From assembly GCA_016199665.1 (NCBI GenBank), contig JACQGG010000148.1, positions 1 to 40,960 of the forward strand: a DNA stretch of 40,960 nucleotides, given 5' to 3'. Source of the stretch: Acidobacteriota bacterium. Lineage in GTDB: Bacteria > Acidobacteriota > UBA6911 > JACQSX01. Numbering within the stretch: position 1 is the stretch's first letter; each line of letters opens with the position of its first letter. Under the pieces are notes generated by a model. The model made no database searches and was not told the origin of the DNA. It saw only the letters and a list, made by a program, of their open reading frames with translations. This document shows, one piece after another, positions 32,458 to 40,640 of the stretch. The position numbers and the translations under genes were made by a program.

Positions 32458-33954
32458 TCAGGCTGATCTCTTCACCAGCTCCTCAAAGAAGGAGAAGTAC
32501 TGGCGCGTTCCCTCGTCATCCGCCGGCCCGCTCAGAAAGCCCAGAAGAATGAGGACCCCCGCTCCCGAAATCATTGCCGGGAGGGCAGGCAGAAAGCCGA
32601 ATGTCCAGCTTTTCTGGAGCCCAAACCAGCCAAAGGTCAGGCCCAGCAAAACGACCTGCGAGACGATCACAGACCAGATCGCGGCCTGTTTGGTGCATCG
32701 CTTCCAGTACAAAGCCGCAATAGTGGGAGCGAGAAGGCAGGCAAAACCGGCAAAAGCGAATTCCACAATTCGAATAATCGCCAGGGGGTTCCGGAGGGAA
32801 AGAACAAATGACACAACAGTCAGCGCAAGCACAAGGACCCGGCTGATCCGAACTTGGTTCTTCTCGCAGGTACCGCGGAACTTGGTCCGGGTGAGAAAAT
32901 CTCGAACAATGATCGTCGTCAGACTCAGAAGCTGCGAGTCCATCGTGGACATCATGGCCGAAAAAACCGCTGCGCCCAGAACGCCCATCGCCCAGGTTGG
33001 AGCATACTGGCTCAAAAGCAGGGGCAAGATGGCGTCGGCCTCCCGCCCTTGCAAATTGGGGATCAAGGCATGCCCCCACATTCCCAGAAAGGCCATGGAA
33101 AAGAAAATAAGAAAAGCAGGGGCCGGGTAGATCATCATGATCTGGCGCAACGCTTTCGGATTTTGCCCCGTCAACAGGCGCATAAAGACCTGCGGAAACA
33201 TGGGGACGCAAAAAGCGGTCACAAGACCGTAGCTGAAAAACTGCTTCCAGCCCATCCTGTCTCGCCGATAAAGTTCTGGAAAGTTCTCAATCACCTTCTC
33301 GGTGGCGGCCGCGGGCCCGCCCAGGCTCTGGGCAATGACCACAAAAATTAACACTCCCCCCACAATGAAGACGGCCGTTTGGAGCGTGTTGACCCAGGCC
33401 GCGCCTCGCATTCCTCCCATGATCAGGTAGATCATGACAACAACGGAGACAGCCAGAGCGCCTGCCCAGAAGGGAATAAACCCGTCTGTCAGGGCCTGCA
33501 AGGTAATGCCGGCACCTGTCAAGCCGGTCATCAGATAAGGCACAGTGTAGACGATAATGATCACTGCGATGAGCACGGCCAGACCTGGCGATTTCCATCG
33601 GCCTGCAACGATTTCGGAGATTGTCATATGGCCAAAATGAACGCCCAGAGGCCACGCCCGGCGACCCAGCAAATAAAAGAACATGGGGGTCATCCACGCC
33701 CAGGAGGTGACAAAGTACGGCCATGCGACCCAGCCGACGTGGTAGGCATTGCCGGGGTGGCCGATAAAAGTAACGGCCGAGATGTTGGCGCCGAACACGG
33801 TCGAAAAAAGGACCAAGGTTTTAAGCTGACGCCCCGCCATGTGGAAGTCTTCCATCGTGGCCCGGCTGGCGCGCCCACTCGTGTACCCAATGAGCACAAT
33901 CGCCAGCATGTAGGCTGCAACGATGGCAAGTACGACCGCGACCTGTCCTGTCAT
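32458..33954 (-). CDS. Sodium:solute symporter family protein
   Basis: The 498-residue protein has about 13 hydrophobic spans, starting VAVVLAIVAAYMLAIVLIGY. It carries SSS landmarks in order: FHMAGRQLKTLVLFSTVFGA, then NISAVTFIGHPG, GGMRGAAWVNTLQTAVFIVG, and MGVLGAAVFSAMMSTMDSQLL. The last is the Na+-site region of helix 8, with the serine pair. The substrate could be a sugar, proline, pantothenate or a carboxylic acid. It is encoded 9 bases after the small DUF3311-like membrane protein, a pairing often seen with SSS transporters in Gram-negative and Gram-positive genomes. Confidence 0.9.
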   Translation of the reverse strand: MTGQVAVVLAIVAAYMLAIVLIGYTSGRASRATMEDFHMAGRQLKTLVLFSTVFGANISAVTFIGHPGNAYHVGWVAWPYFVTSWAWMTPMFFYLLGRRAWPLGVHFGHMTISEIVAGRWKSPGLAVLIAVIIIVYTVPYLMTGLTGAGITLQALTDGFIPFWAGALAVSVVVMIYLIMGGMRGAAWVNTLQTAVFIVGGVLIFVVIAQSLGGPAAATEKVIENFPELYRRDRMGWKQFFSYGLVTAFCVPMFPQVFMRLLTGQNPKALRQIMMIYPAPAFLIFFSMAFLGMWGHALIPNLQGREADAILPLLLSQYAPTWAMGVLGAAVFSAMMSTMDSQLLSLTTIIVRDFLTRTKFRGTCEKNQVRISRVLVLALTVVSFVLSLRNPLAIIRIVEFAFAGFACLLAPTIAALYWKRCTKQAAIWSVIVSQVVLLGLTFGWFGLQKSWTFGFLPALPAMISGAGVLILLGFLSGPADDEGTRQYFSFFEELVKRSA

Positions 33955-33963
33955 CCCATCCTC

Positions 33964-34170
33964 TTACTTCCCTTCTTCTTCTCCCCACAGTCTGACCGTG
34001 AAATAGACGAGGACGTAGCCGGCCACCCAGATGGCAATGTGGTAAAGGTTGGCAAGATCGATCCAGCCGAACAGGATCGGCTGAAAAGTTTCATCCCACC
34101 ACCAGAAGTCCGTCCGAGCCAGCATCAGGGCAGTGGCCAGAAGGAAGAGAACTTTTCCTCTTCGGCTCAT
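33964..34170 (-). CDS. Small membrane protein, DUF3311-like
   Basis: The 68-residue protein has two predicted spans: GKVLFLLATALMLARTDF, then LANLYHIAIWVAGYVLVYFT. It ends in a charged tail (RLWGEEEGK). The 'W..P.LFGW....LYHI.w' middle recalls DUF3311 proteins, small partners of sodium:solute symporters. It starts at ATG 34170, 24 bases after the SnoaL-like gene, and ends 9 bases before the symporter gene. It is likely an accessory subunit of the transporter. Confidence 0.65.
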   Translation of the reverse strand: MSRRGKVLFLLATALMLARTDFWWWDETFQPILFGWIDLANLYHIAIWVAGYVLVYFTVRLWGEEEGK

Positions 34171-34194
34171 ATGCTCGAGAAACCTTCAATAAGG

Positions 34195-34749
34195 TTATTG
34201 CTTGACGTAGATCGAGAGGTACTTGATCTTGCCGCCTTCCAGTTCGTAGATGTTGGTCCCCACCAGGTAGAGCGACTTGCCATCCGGCTCCTCGCCTGTT
34301 CTCACCCACTCGGCCGCCGCGAAATTGCCGCGCACCATGATGAGACCGTAGCGCATTACCATATGACGTCGCAACTTGCCCTTGGCCGCCCAGTCTGCAA
34401 GCGTCTTATCAACCGCATCTCTCCCAACAGAAATTTGGTCGCTTTTCCAGATTGTCGGATTGTCGGCGAATATCGAGCGGAGGCGATCAAGATTCCACAT
34501 CGTGTGCTCGGCGCGGTAGATCTCAATTACCTCCAGCGTTTGGCGCTCCTCGTCAGTCAATTTGCCCCTATCCACCAGTCTCATGGGCTGCAGTTGCGGG
34601 ACCGGCGCATTGGCTTGTGCCGCCGGCTTGGCAGGCGTCTCGGGCTGTACGAAAGGTGCAGCGGCAGCCAACAGCGGCAGCAACGGGGTTACAGCGGGTG
34701 GAGAAACCTTCGACGCTGCCAGCATCAGGAGCCAAAAGGTGATTACCAT
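34195..34749 (-). CDS. Exported SnoaL/DUF4440-like protein
   Basis: The C-terminal 120 residues have the SnoaL/NTF2-like pattern: VIEIYRAEHTMWNLDRLRSI, then FADNPTIWKSDQISVGRDAV, LIMVRGNFAAAEWVRTGEEP and YELEGGKIKYLSIYVKQ. This cone-shaped fold binds small hydrophobic ligands or acts in polyketide-like chemistry. No activity can be assigned. The N-terminus (MVITFWLLMLAASKVSP) looks like a signal or anchor, followed by a proline/alanine linker. The start is uncertain: ATG 34749 lacks a good ribosome site, and a strong GAGGAG lies about 30 bases before it with only an ACG at the right spacing. It heads the unit with the DUF3311-like and symporter genes. Confidence 0.7.
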   Translation of the reverse strand: MVITFWLLMLAASKVSPPAVTPLLPLLAAAAPFVQPETPAKPAAQANAPVPQLQPMRLVDRGKLTDEERQTLEVIEIYRAEHTMWNLDRLRSIFADNPTIWKSDQISVGRDAVDKTLADWAAKGKLRRHMVMRYGLIMVRGNFAAAEWVRTGEEPDGKSLYLVGTNIYELEGGKIKYLSIYVKQ

Positions 34750-35161
34750 TCCAGCGATTGGTTGGCGATAGGTCCTTTCGCGCGTTGTTCTCTCCTCAGC
34801 TCTTTCTCTTAATGTACCCAGGGCGCACTTAGGAGAATTTCTATCGCAAAGGCAGGTGCGCGAGCAAGGGAATTCTCCCGGCCTGTCCAGCAGCCGGTCC
34901 GGCGCCGGCCTCAACAGCAAGGTATGCCCTGGAGCTGGCCACCTGAGCGGCCTCTCGGGAAAGTTGGAAGCTTTCAGAAACGGGACTATACTGAGGCCGA
35001 AAAAATGAGGCCAACTGACGGTCACAACCGAAGAACTCCGGGAAGGCCAACGTGCAAGGGATTGAACCGGAGGCGGACACCAATATCGCCGGGCTCGGGC
35101 TCATCAAGGCACTGCAGGCGCAAGGGAACCAGATGTGCGTCAACATTCGGAGGGAAAAACC
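34750..35161. other. Divergent intergenic region, promoter on plus strand
   Basis: This 412-base gap separates the SnoaL-like gene (minus) from the molybdenum hydroxylase genes (plus). A minus-strand frame continues through it in phase with the SnoaL-like gene, but its text is not protein-like. The one supported element is the plus-strand promoter at 34964-34992. Confidence 0.5.
34964..34992 (+). promoter_or_regulatory. Promoter of the molybdenum hydroxylase genes
   Basis: TTGGAA (34964-34969) and TATACT (34987-34992) are separated by exactly 17 bases, close to the sigma-70 consensus. The leader to the FAD-subunit ATG would be about 163 bases. Confidence 0.55.
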
Positions 35162-36043
35162 ATGCTGTTAAGCGATATCGAGTTGCACCAAGCCACCACG
35201 CTCGAGCAAGCCTCGGAATTGATGGCGCGTTACGCGCCGGGTGGGCGCTTACTGGCCGGGGGAACTGACCTGCTGGTTGATCTCAAGACGGGCAGGGTCC
35301 ACTCAAATCACGTAGTTTCGATTCAACGGATCGCCGCGTTGCGGGGCATATCGGTCGCCAACGGGGAAATGAGAATCGGGGCGCTTACCACGGCCAGCCA
35401 GTTGGCCTTTTCTGCGGTTGTCCAGGAGCAATTTCCGGCGATCCTGGATGCCACGCGCGATATGGCGGCTCCGCAGATTCGAAACATGGCCACCGTAGGG
35501 GGCAACATCGCCAGCGCTGTTCCGTCCGGCGACCTCCCGCCGATTCTGATAGTGATGAACGCCTCGGTGATACTGTGGTCGCCATCGGGCGCGCGCGAAG
35601 TGCCGCTGGACAGCTTCTTTGTCGGCCCGCGCGAGACCGTGCGGCGCGAGGAAGAAATTCTGACGGAGATTCGCGTGCCTTTTCCGCCCCGGGGATTTGG
35701 GGCCGCCTACCAGCGGTTCGCGCTCCGGGAGGCGAATGCGTGCGCGGTGGCAGCCGTCGCGGCCAGTCTTTGGTGCAATGAGGACCGCTCAATTCGCGAC
35801 GCGCGCATCTGCGTGGGGGCGGCGGCCCCCACCCCGAAGCTGGTTCCCGCAATCAACACTCTGCTGGCGGGAAAACTGCCGGACGAAAAGGCGATCCAGA
35901 GGGCGGCAGGGGCAACCGTGGAAGCGTGCCGGCCGATTTCCGACATCCGCGGCTCGGCCGAATACCGGCGAGAACTGATCGGTGTCTTGACCCGGCGGGC
36001 GCTTCAAAGCGCGCGGCAACGGGCCCTGGGAGGAAAGCAATGA
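35162..36043 (+). CDS. Molybdenum hydroxylase FAD-binding subunit
   Basis: The 293-residue protein is the FAD subunit of a xanthine-dehydrogenase-family enzyme. The two flavin motifs are RLLAGGTDLLVDLKTGR (near residue 30) and IRNMATVGGNIASAVPSGDL (near 110). The C-terminal CO-dehydrogenase-flavoprotein-like domain includes RDARICVGAAAPTPKLV and DIRGSAEYRRELIGVLTRRA. It passes electrons from the iron-sulfur clusters to NAD or another acceptor. I chose ATG 35162 with GGAGGG seven bases before it. The TGA stop overlaps the next ATG (ATGA, 36040-36043), so subunit synthesis is coupled. Confidence 0.93.
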   Translation: MLLSDIELHQATTLEQASELMARYAPGGRLLAGGTDLLVDLKTGRVHSNHVVSIQRIAALRGISVANGEMRIGALTTASQLAFSAVVQEQFPAILDATRDMAAPQIRNMATVGGNIASAVPSGDLPPILIVMNASVILWSPSGAREVPLDSFFVGPRETVRREEEILTEIRVPFPPRGFGAAYQRFALREANACAVAAVAASLWCNEDRSIRDARICVGAAAPTPKLVPAINTLLAGKLPDEKAIQRAAGATVEACRPISDIRGSAEYRRELIGVLTRRALQSARQRALGGKQ

Positions 36044-38931
36044 TTCGGACCTATACGCTAACTGTCAACGGCCAGGCGCGGGTCGTGGCCATCGCGCCGG
36101 GCGAAATATTGGCGGACGTGCTGCGGGACAAGCTGGGGCTGACCGGAACCAAGAAAGCCTGCAACCTGGGAGACTGCGGCGCCTGCACCGTCCTGGTGGA
36201 CGGCGAACCGATGACGAGTTGCCTTCTGCTGGCAAGCGAGATGGAGGGCAAAGCGATCACAACAATTGAAGGCGTGGCACAAAATGGCGGGCTGGCCCCT
36301 ATCCAAAAGGCTTTCATCCACGAAGGAGCGGTCCAGTGCGGCTACTGCACGCCGGGCATGATCCTGGCGGCGACTGCCTTGCTCGAAAAGAACCCGCAGC
36401 CCACGGTGGAGGAAATCAAGGATGGTCTGGCCGGCAACCTGTGCCGCTGCACCGGCTACGCCGGCATCATTCGGGCCGTCCGGCGCTGTGAGAACTACCG
36501 AGACGACGGCACCTGCGCCAAGAAGGAGGCCATGCCGGAGAACACCCGCTATAGAAGCGTAACCCTCTCAATGCCGCGCGTCGATGCTGCTGACAAGGTT
36601 ACGGGGCGAGCGCTGTACACCGCCGACATCACACTGCCCAACATGGCGTACGGCAAGATTCTGGGTTCCCCCATCGCGCACGGCCGCATCAGGGGGATTA
36701 ATGTTTCAAAGGCCAGGGCGCTACCGGGCGTTCTGGCAGTCATTACGGGAACCGATGTGCCGGACACACGGTACGGCGTCTCGCCCGCCCGTTACGACGA
36801 ATATGTCCTGGTGAAGGACAAGGTTCTCCACGAGGGGGACAATGTGGCGGCCGTGGCCGCTGTGGACGAGAAGACAGCCGAGAGGGCGCTCTCGCTCATT
36901 GAGGTCGACTACGAAGAACTGCCTCCTGTGCTGGACGTCTTCGAGGCTGTTGCCGAGGGAGCGCCGCAACTCCATGAGCGCTACGAGCGCAATATCAACA
37001 CAGTCGTGGAGCAGAATTTCGGCGACGTGGAGAAGGCCTTTGCGGAGTCGGACTGTGTCCGGGAAGAAACATTCACCGGCAATCATGTTTACCAGCAGCC
37101 GCTGGAGCCGCATGCTTCCCTGGCCTACTGGGAATACGATGGCACGCTCGTGCTCTACACCTCGACTCAGGTGCCGCATTACGTCCAGTACATGATGGCC
37201 CACGTGCTGCACATTCCGCTGGGCAAGGTTCGAGTCATCCGGCCGGCGGTGGGCGGGGGCTTTGGGGTCAAGGCGGCCACTTCCCCGCTGGACCTTTGCG
37301 CGGCCCTCCTGAGCAGGATCACAGGACGACCGGTGAGGATGGTTTTCACGCGCGAAGAAATGATGCGCTACGGCCGCGGGCGCCACAAACAGCACATGAA
37401 GATGAAACTGGGTGTGGATGGCAGCGGCAAGATCAAGGCTTTCCAGAATGAAATCTATCTGGATGGCGGGGCGTACACCTCGTTCGGCGTAGCCACCGCC
37501 TACTACGCGGGCAGCATGATGCCGACGCTGTATCACATTCCTAACTACAAGTACACCGGATATCGGGTGATGACCAACAAACCCGCCTGCGGCGCCATGC
37601 GCGGGCACGGTGTCCCCCAGCCGCGCTTCGCCTTCGAATGCCTGCTCAATATGCTTGCGGAGGATATCGGCATTGACCCCATCGAGATTCGCCTTCGCAA
37701 CGCGATGACTCCCAACACACGGAGCGTCAACGACCTGGATATCCAGAGCTGCGAGTTTGCGGCAACGCTGAAGTCCGTTTACGAAAAGTCGGGTTGGAAA
37801 GAAAAGTACGGCAAGCTGCCCCGGGGCAGAGGGATCGGGATCGGCTCGGGAGGGTTTGTCTCCGGAGCGGGTTACGCCATCTATCGGGGTCAGGTGCAGC
37901 TCTCGCACGAAAAGCCGCGCGAGCCATTCGTGAAAAAACCGATCTTTCCGCACGCCAATGCAGTGGTCAAAGTGAACGAGGATGGCATGGTCGTGATCGT
38001 GATGATCGGGGCGGCCGAAATCGGGCAGGGAGGCAACACCGTCCTGGTCCAGATTGCCGCCGAGGCGCTTGGCATTCCCGCTTCCCGCATCCGCATCCGG
38101 AGCGAGGACAGCGATATCTCGCCGATTGATCTGGGCGCCTACTCCTCCCGTGTCACACTGATGGGTGGAAACGCGGTCGCAACGGCGGCGGCGATGGTTG
38201 TGGACCGGATGAAACCGTATGCCGTCGCGATGCTCGGTTGCGGCGAGGCGGAAGTGAGAGCCCTCGACGCCAAGATGTTTGTCGCCGGCGACGAAAGCCG
38301 CAGCGTGCCCTGGGAAGAGGTTGCCCGGAAGTACTTCAACGACAAAGGGCCGCTGGTGGGCACCGGGTGCTACAAGCCACCCGAGGGCTTGGGGGGCGAT
38401 TACAAGGGGTCGACGGTTGGCACAAGCCCGGCCTATTCCTTCGGGAGCTCGGTGTGCGAGGTTTCCGTGGACATGGAAACCGGCAAGGTGAAGATTTTGC
38501 GTTTTACAGACTTCCACGACTGCGGCACGCCCATTAACCCTCAGATGGTTCACGGCCAGGTTGAGGGTGCCATCGTGATGGGAGCCGGCGAAACGATCCT
38601 GGAAGACGTGCAATTTGATGAAAAGGGGCGCATCCTTAATCCCAACCTGCACGGCTATTTGATAATGAGCATCAAGGACGCGCCGGAAATCTTCAGCGGT
38701 ATTGTGGACTCCTATGAGCCCGGCGGCCCATTCGGAGCCAAAGAGATCGGTGAAGGGAGCACGTTGCCGGTGCTCGGGGCAGTCGGCCATGCCATTGCCA
38801 ACGCCAGCGGCGTCTGGATCAAAGACCTGCCGATCACTCCAGAAAAGATATTGAAGGCAATCCGGGCCAGGCAGCCGACCAAGGAGCCCGGCGTTGTTTC
38901 AGGCAGCGCGCTGGTCCGATTGGAAGACTGA
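36040..38931 (+). CDS. Molybdenum hydroxylase, fused [2Fe-2S] and molybdopterin subunits
   Basis: The 963-residue protein joins two subunits that are normally separate. Residues 1-150 hold two [2Fe-2S] clusters: Cys41, 46, 49, 61 (KKACNLGDCGACTVL) and Cys100, 103, 135, 137 (CGYCTPG, NLCRCTGY). A short linker (CENYRDDGTCAKKEAMPENT) leads to the large subunit from about 165. It has VGGGFGVKAATSPLDLCAAL, YLDGGAYTSFG, ACGAMRGHGVPQPRFAFECL and GAAEIGQGGNTVLVQIAAEA. The catalytic glutamate lies in GAKEIGEG (about residue 905). The enzyme hydroxylates a carbon next to nitrogen or carbonyl, or reduces aromatic CoA esters. 'MRGHG' recalls 4-hydroxybenzoyl-CoA reductase rather than xanthine dehydrogenase (FRGFG), but the substrate is unknown. 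No maturation factor gene is nearby. Confidence 0.92.
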   Translation: MIRTYTLTVNGQARVVAIAPGEILADVLRDKLGLTGTKKACNLGDCGACTVLVDGEPMTSCLLLASEMEGKAITTIEGVAQNGGLAPIQKAFIHEGAVQCGYCTPGMILAATALLEKNPQPTVEEIKDGLAGNLCRCTGYAGIIRAVRRCENYRDDGTCAKKEAMPENTRYRSVTLSMPRVDAADKVTGRALYTADITLPNMAYGKILGSPIAHGRIRGINVSKARALPGVLAVITGTDVPDTRYGVSPARYDEYVLVKDKVLHEGDNVAAVAAVDEKTAERALSLIEVDYEELPPVLDVFEAVAEGAPQLHERYERNINTVVEQNFGDVEKAFAESDCVREETFTGNHVYQQPLEPHASLAYWEYDGTLVLYTSTQVPHYVQYMMAHVLHIPLGKVRVIRPAVGGGFGVKAATSPLDLCAALLSRITGRPVRMVFTREEMMRYGRGRHKQHMKMKLGVDGSGKIKAFQNEIYLDGGAYTSFGVATAYYAGSMMPTLYHIPNYKYTGYRVMTNKPACGAMRGHGVPQPRFAFECLLNMLAEDIGIDPIEIRLRNAMTPNTRSVNDLDIQSCEFAATLKSVYEKSGWKEKYGKLPRGRGIGIGSGGFVSGAGYAIYRGQVQLSHEKPREPFVKKPIFPHANAVVKVNEDGMVVIVMIGAAEIGQGGNTVLVQIAAEALGIPASRIRIRSEDSDISPIDLGAYSSRVTLMGGNAVATAAAMVVDRMKPYAVAMLGCGEAEVRALDAKMFVAGDESRSVPWEEVARKYFNDKGPLVGTGCYKPPEGLGGDYKGSTVGTSPAYSFGSSVCEVSVDMETGKVKILRFTDFHDCGTPINPQMVHGQVEGAIVMGAGETILEDVQFDEKGRILNPNLHGYLIMSIKDAPEIFSGIVDSYEPGGPFGAKEIGEGSTLPVLGAVGHAIANASGVWIKDLPITPEKILKAIRARQPTKEPGVVSGSALVRLED

Positions 38932-39113
38932 AAAAGAAGGGGCAGAGCGGTACGATCCAGGAGTGAAGAGATGGTAGGGCGGGCGCCAGCAAGTCTATCG
39001 CAAGCGGGTGGGCCGCGTTGGGACGGCGGGAGTCCCTTTGGGTCCCATAGCCATCTTCCGCACAGGCGCAGATGATATTGCGGATTCCAGCGTGGATCGG
39101 CAGGGAGACTCTT

Positions 39114-40367
39114 GTGAGTGATCCTTCCTTTAAGTGGAGCTTGGCATTTCGGCGGCGGTCGGTATTTTCCACTCTGCTGGCGATACTCCCGCTGCTCTTG
39201 GCAGAGACCTTGTTGGGCCAAGACAACAGCCGCCTGCCTCCCCCTTTGGCTACTCCTTCCGTTGCCAAGCGCTCCCGGATCGTTCCCCGGCCTCAAGGAG
39301 CGCAGTTGAAGGTTCCGGCAGGCTTTCGAGTCGAAATCTTCGCCGACGGTCTGAACCAGCCACGCTGGATGGCGCTGTCACCCGGCGGGGATCTCTTTGT
39401 CGCCGAATCGCTCGCCAATCAAATCAGTGTCTTTCCGGCTGCAAAAGACGGCAAAGCGGGGCCGCGCGCCAGTTTCACTACCGAGGTCAGCGCGCCGTTT
39501 GGCATGGCTTTCTACGGGGATTACCTTTACGTTGGCAATACCGATTCCGTAGTCCGGTTCAAGTACCGGCCGGGGCAGTTGAAAGCCGAAGAATCTCCCG
39601 AGAAAATTGTCGAACTCCCGGCCGGAGGGGTCGTGCCTGACCGCGGAGGAAAAGGCCATTGGACCCGCACTGTCATTTTCTCTCCCGACCAGAAGAAAAT
39701 GTACGTTGCCGTCGGCTCCGCCACCAACAATTCGATTGAAAATGACAGCCGAAGGGCCGCCATCAATGAATACAACCCGGACGGCACGGGACACCGTATT
39801 TTTGCTTCCGGCCTGCGCAACCCGGTAGGTCTTGCGTTTTATCCCGCGAGCAGCCTGCTTTGGGTGACCGTCAATGAGCGTGATCGCCTGGGGGACGACC
39901 TGGTGCCGGACTTTCTGACATCGGTGAGAGAAGACGGTTTCTACGGCTGGCCCTACTCTTACATTGGGCAGAATTATGATCCCGATCACGCCGGCAAGCG
40001 ACCTGACCTGGTTGAGAAGGCAATCGTCCCTGATGTTCTGCTTCCGCCCCACGGAGCGTCGCTCGGTCTCTTGTTTTACACAGGCGCTCAGTTTCCAGTC
40101 CAATACCGCAACAGCGCTTTTGTAGCCCTGCACGGCTCCTGGAATCGGTCCAGTTTCAACGGCTATCAGGTCGTCCGCGTTCCGTTCAACAACGGACGCC
40201 CCGCAGGAAAACCGGAGACCTTTCTTTCAGGATGGATTGTGAGTGACCCGGATTCCACAGTCTGGGGGCGCCCGGTCGGCCTGCTCGTCTGGACTGACGG
40301 TTCGCTGCTTGTCACCGATGACGGGGGCGGCAGGATCTGGAGAGTCAGCTACCCAAACAGCCATTGA
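39114..40367 (+). CDS. PQQ-type sugar dehydrogenase (sorbosone dehydrogenase-like)
   Basis: The 417-residue exported protein has a signal peptide around residues 12-37 (RRRSVFSTLLAILPLLLAET). The six-bladed propeller of the soluble glucose/sorbosone dehydrogenase family follows: FADGLNQPRWMALSPGGDLF, VAESLANQISVF, GLRNPVGLAFYP and VNERDRLGDDLVPDFL. Later marks are DGFYGWPYSYIGQNYD, LPPHGASLGLLFYTG and FVALHGSWNRSSFNGYQV. GHWTRT supplies the active-site histidine region. It oxidises sugars or polyols in the periplasm with PQQ. I chose the GTG at 39114 because AGGGAGA lies six bases upstream; an in-frame ATG at 39072 has no site. PQQ synthesis genes are not in view. Confidence 0.88.
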   Translation: MSDPSFKWSLAFRRRSVFSTLLAILPLLLAETLLGQDNSRLPPPLATPSVAKRSRIVPRPQGAQLKVPAGFRVEIFADGLNQPRWMALSPGGDLFVAESLANQISVFPAAKDGKAGPRASFTTEVSAPFGMAFYGDYLYVGNTDSVVRFKYRPGQLKAEESPEKIVELPAGGVVPDRGGKGHWTRTVIFSPDQKKMYVAVGSATNNSIENDSRRAAINEYNPDGTGHRIFASGLRNPVGLAFYPASSLLWVTVNERDRLGDDLVPDFLTSVREDGFYGWPYSYIGQNYDPDHAGKRPDLVEKAIVPDVLLPPHGASLGLLFYTGAQFPVQYRNSAFVALHGSWNRSSFNGYQVVRVPFNNGRPAGKPETFLSGWIVSDPDSTVWGRPVGLLVWTDGSLLVTDDGGGRIWRVSYPNSH

Positions 40368-40640
40368 CCCGGATTATGGATGAAGGCCCGTGGCGAGGCG
40401 CTCAGCAGAGAAATCGGTCAAGAGGAGGAAGGGGCGCAGGGATGTCTGAGAAATCGCTTCCAGAAGGGACAGTTCTGATATTCGTGCTTTTCGCGAGGGA
40501 CAGAACGGGCTCTTCTGGGGCCGGTGGGCACAGTCTGGACTGAAAACGAGAGTGGAACTGTCCAAGGGGATGTGGTCCGAAGTATACTTGCAGCTGCCCA
40601 GAAGTCCAAAACGGAAATCCTGGATAAAAAGGAGGTAGCG
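40368..40640. other. Gap before the SPFH gene
   Basis: No gene is recognised in these 273 bases. TATACT at 40583-40588 could be a -10 box for the SPFH gene, but the matching -35 position (40560-40565, gtccaa) is poor. Confidence 0.45.

Noticed and set aside
36721..38790. Long open frame antisense to the molybdenum hydroxylase (689 codons)
   Set aside because: Composition is that of a shadow frame, and the sense gene has all its motifs.
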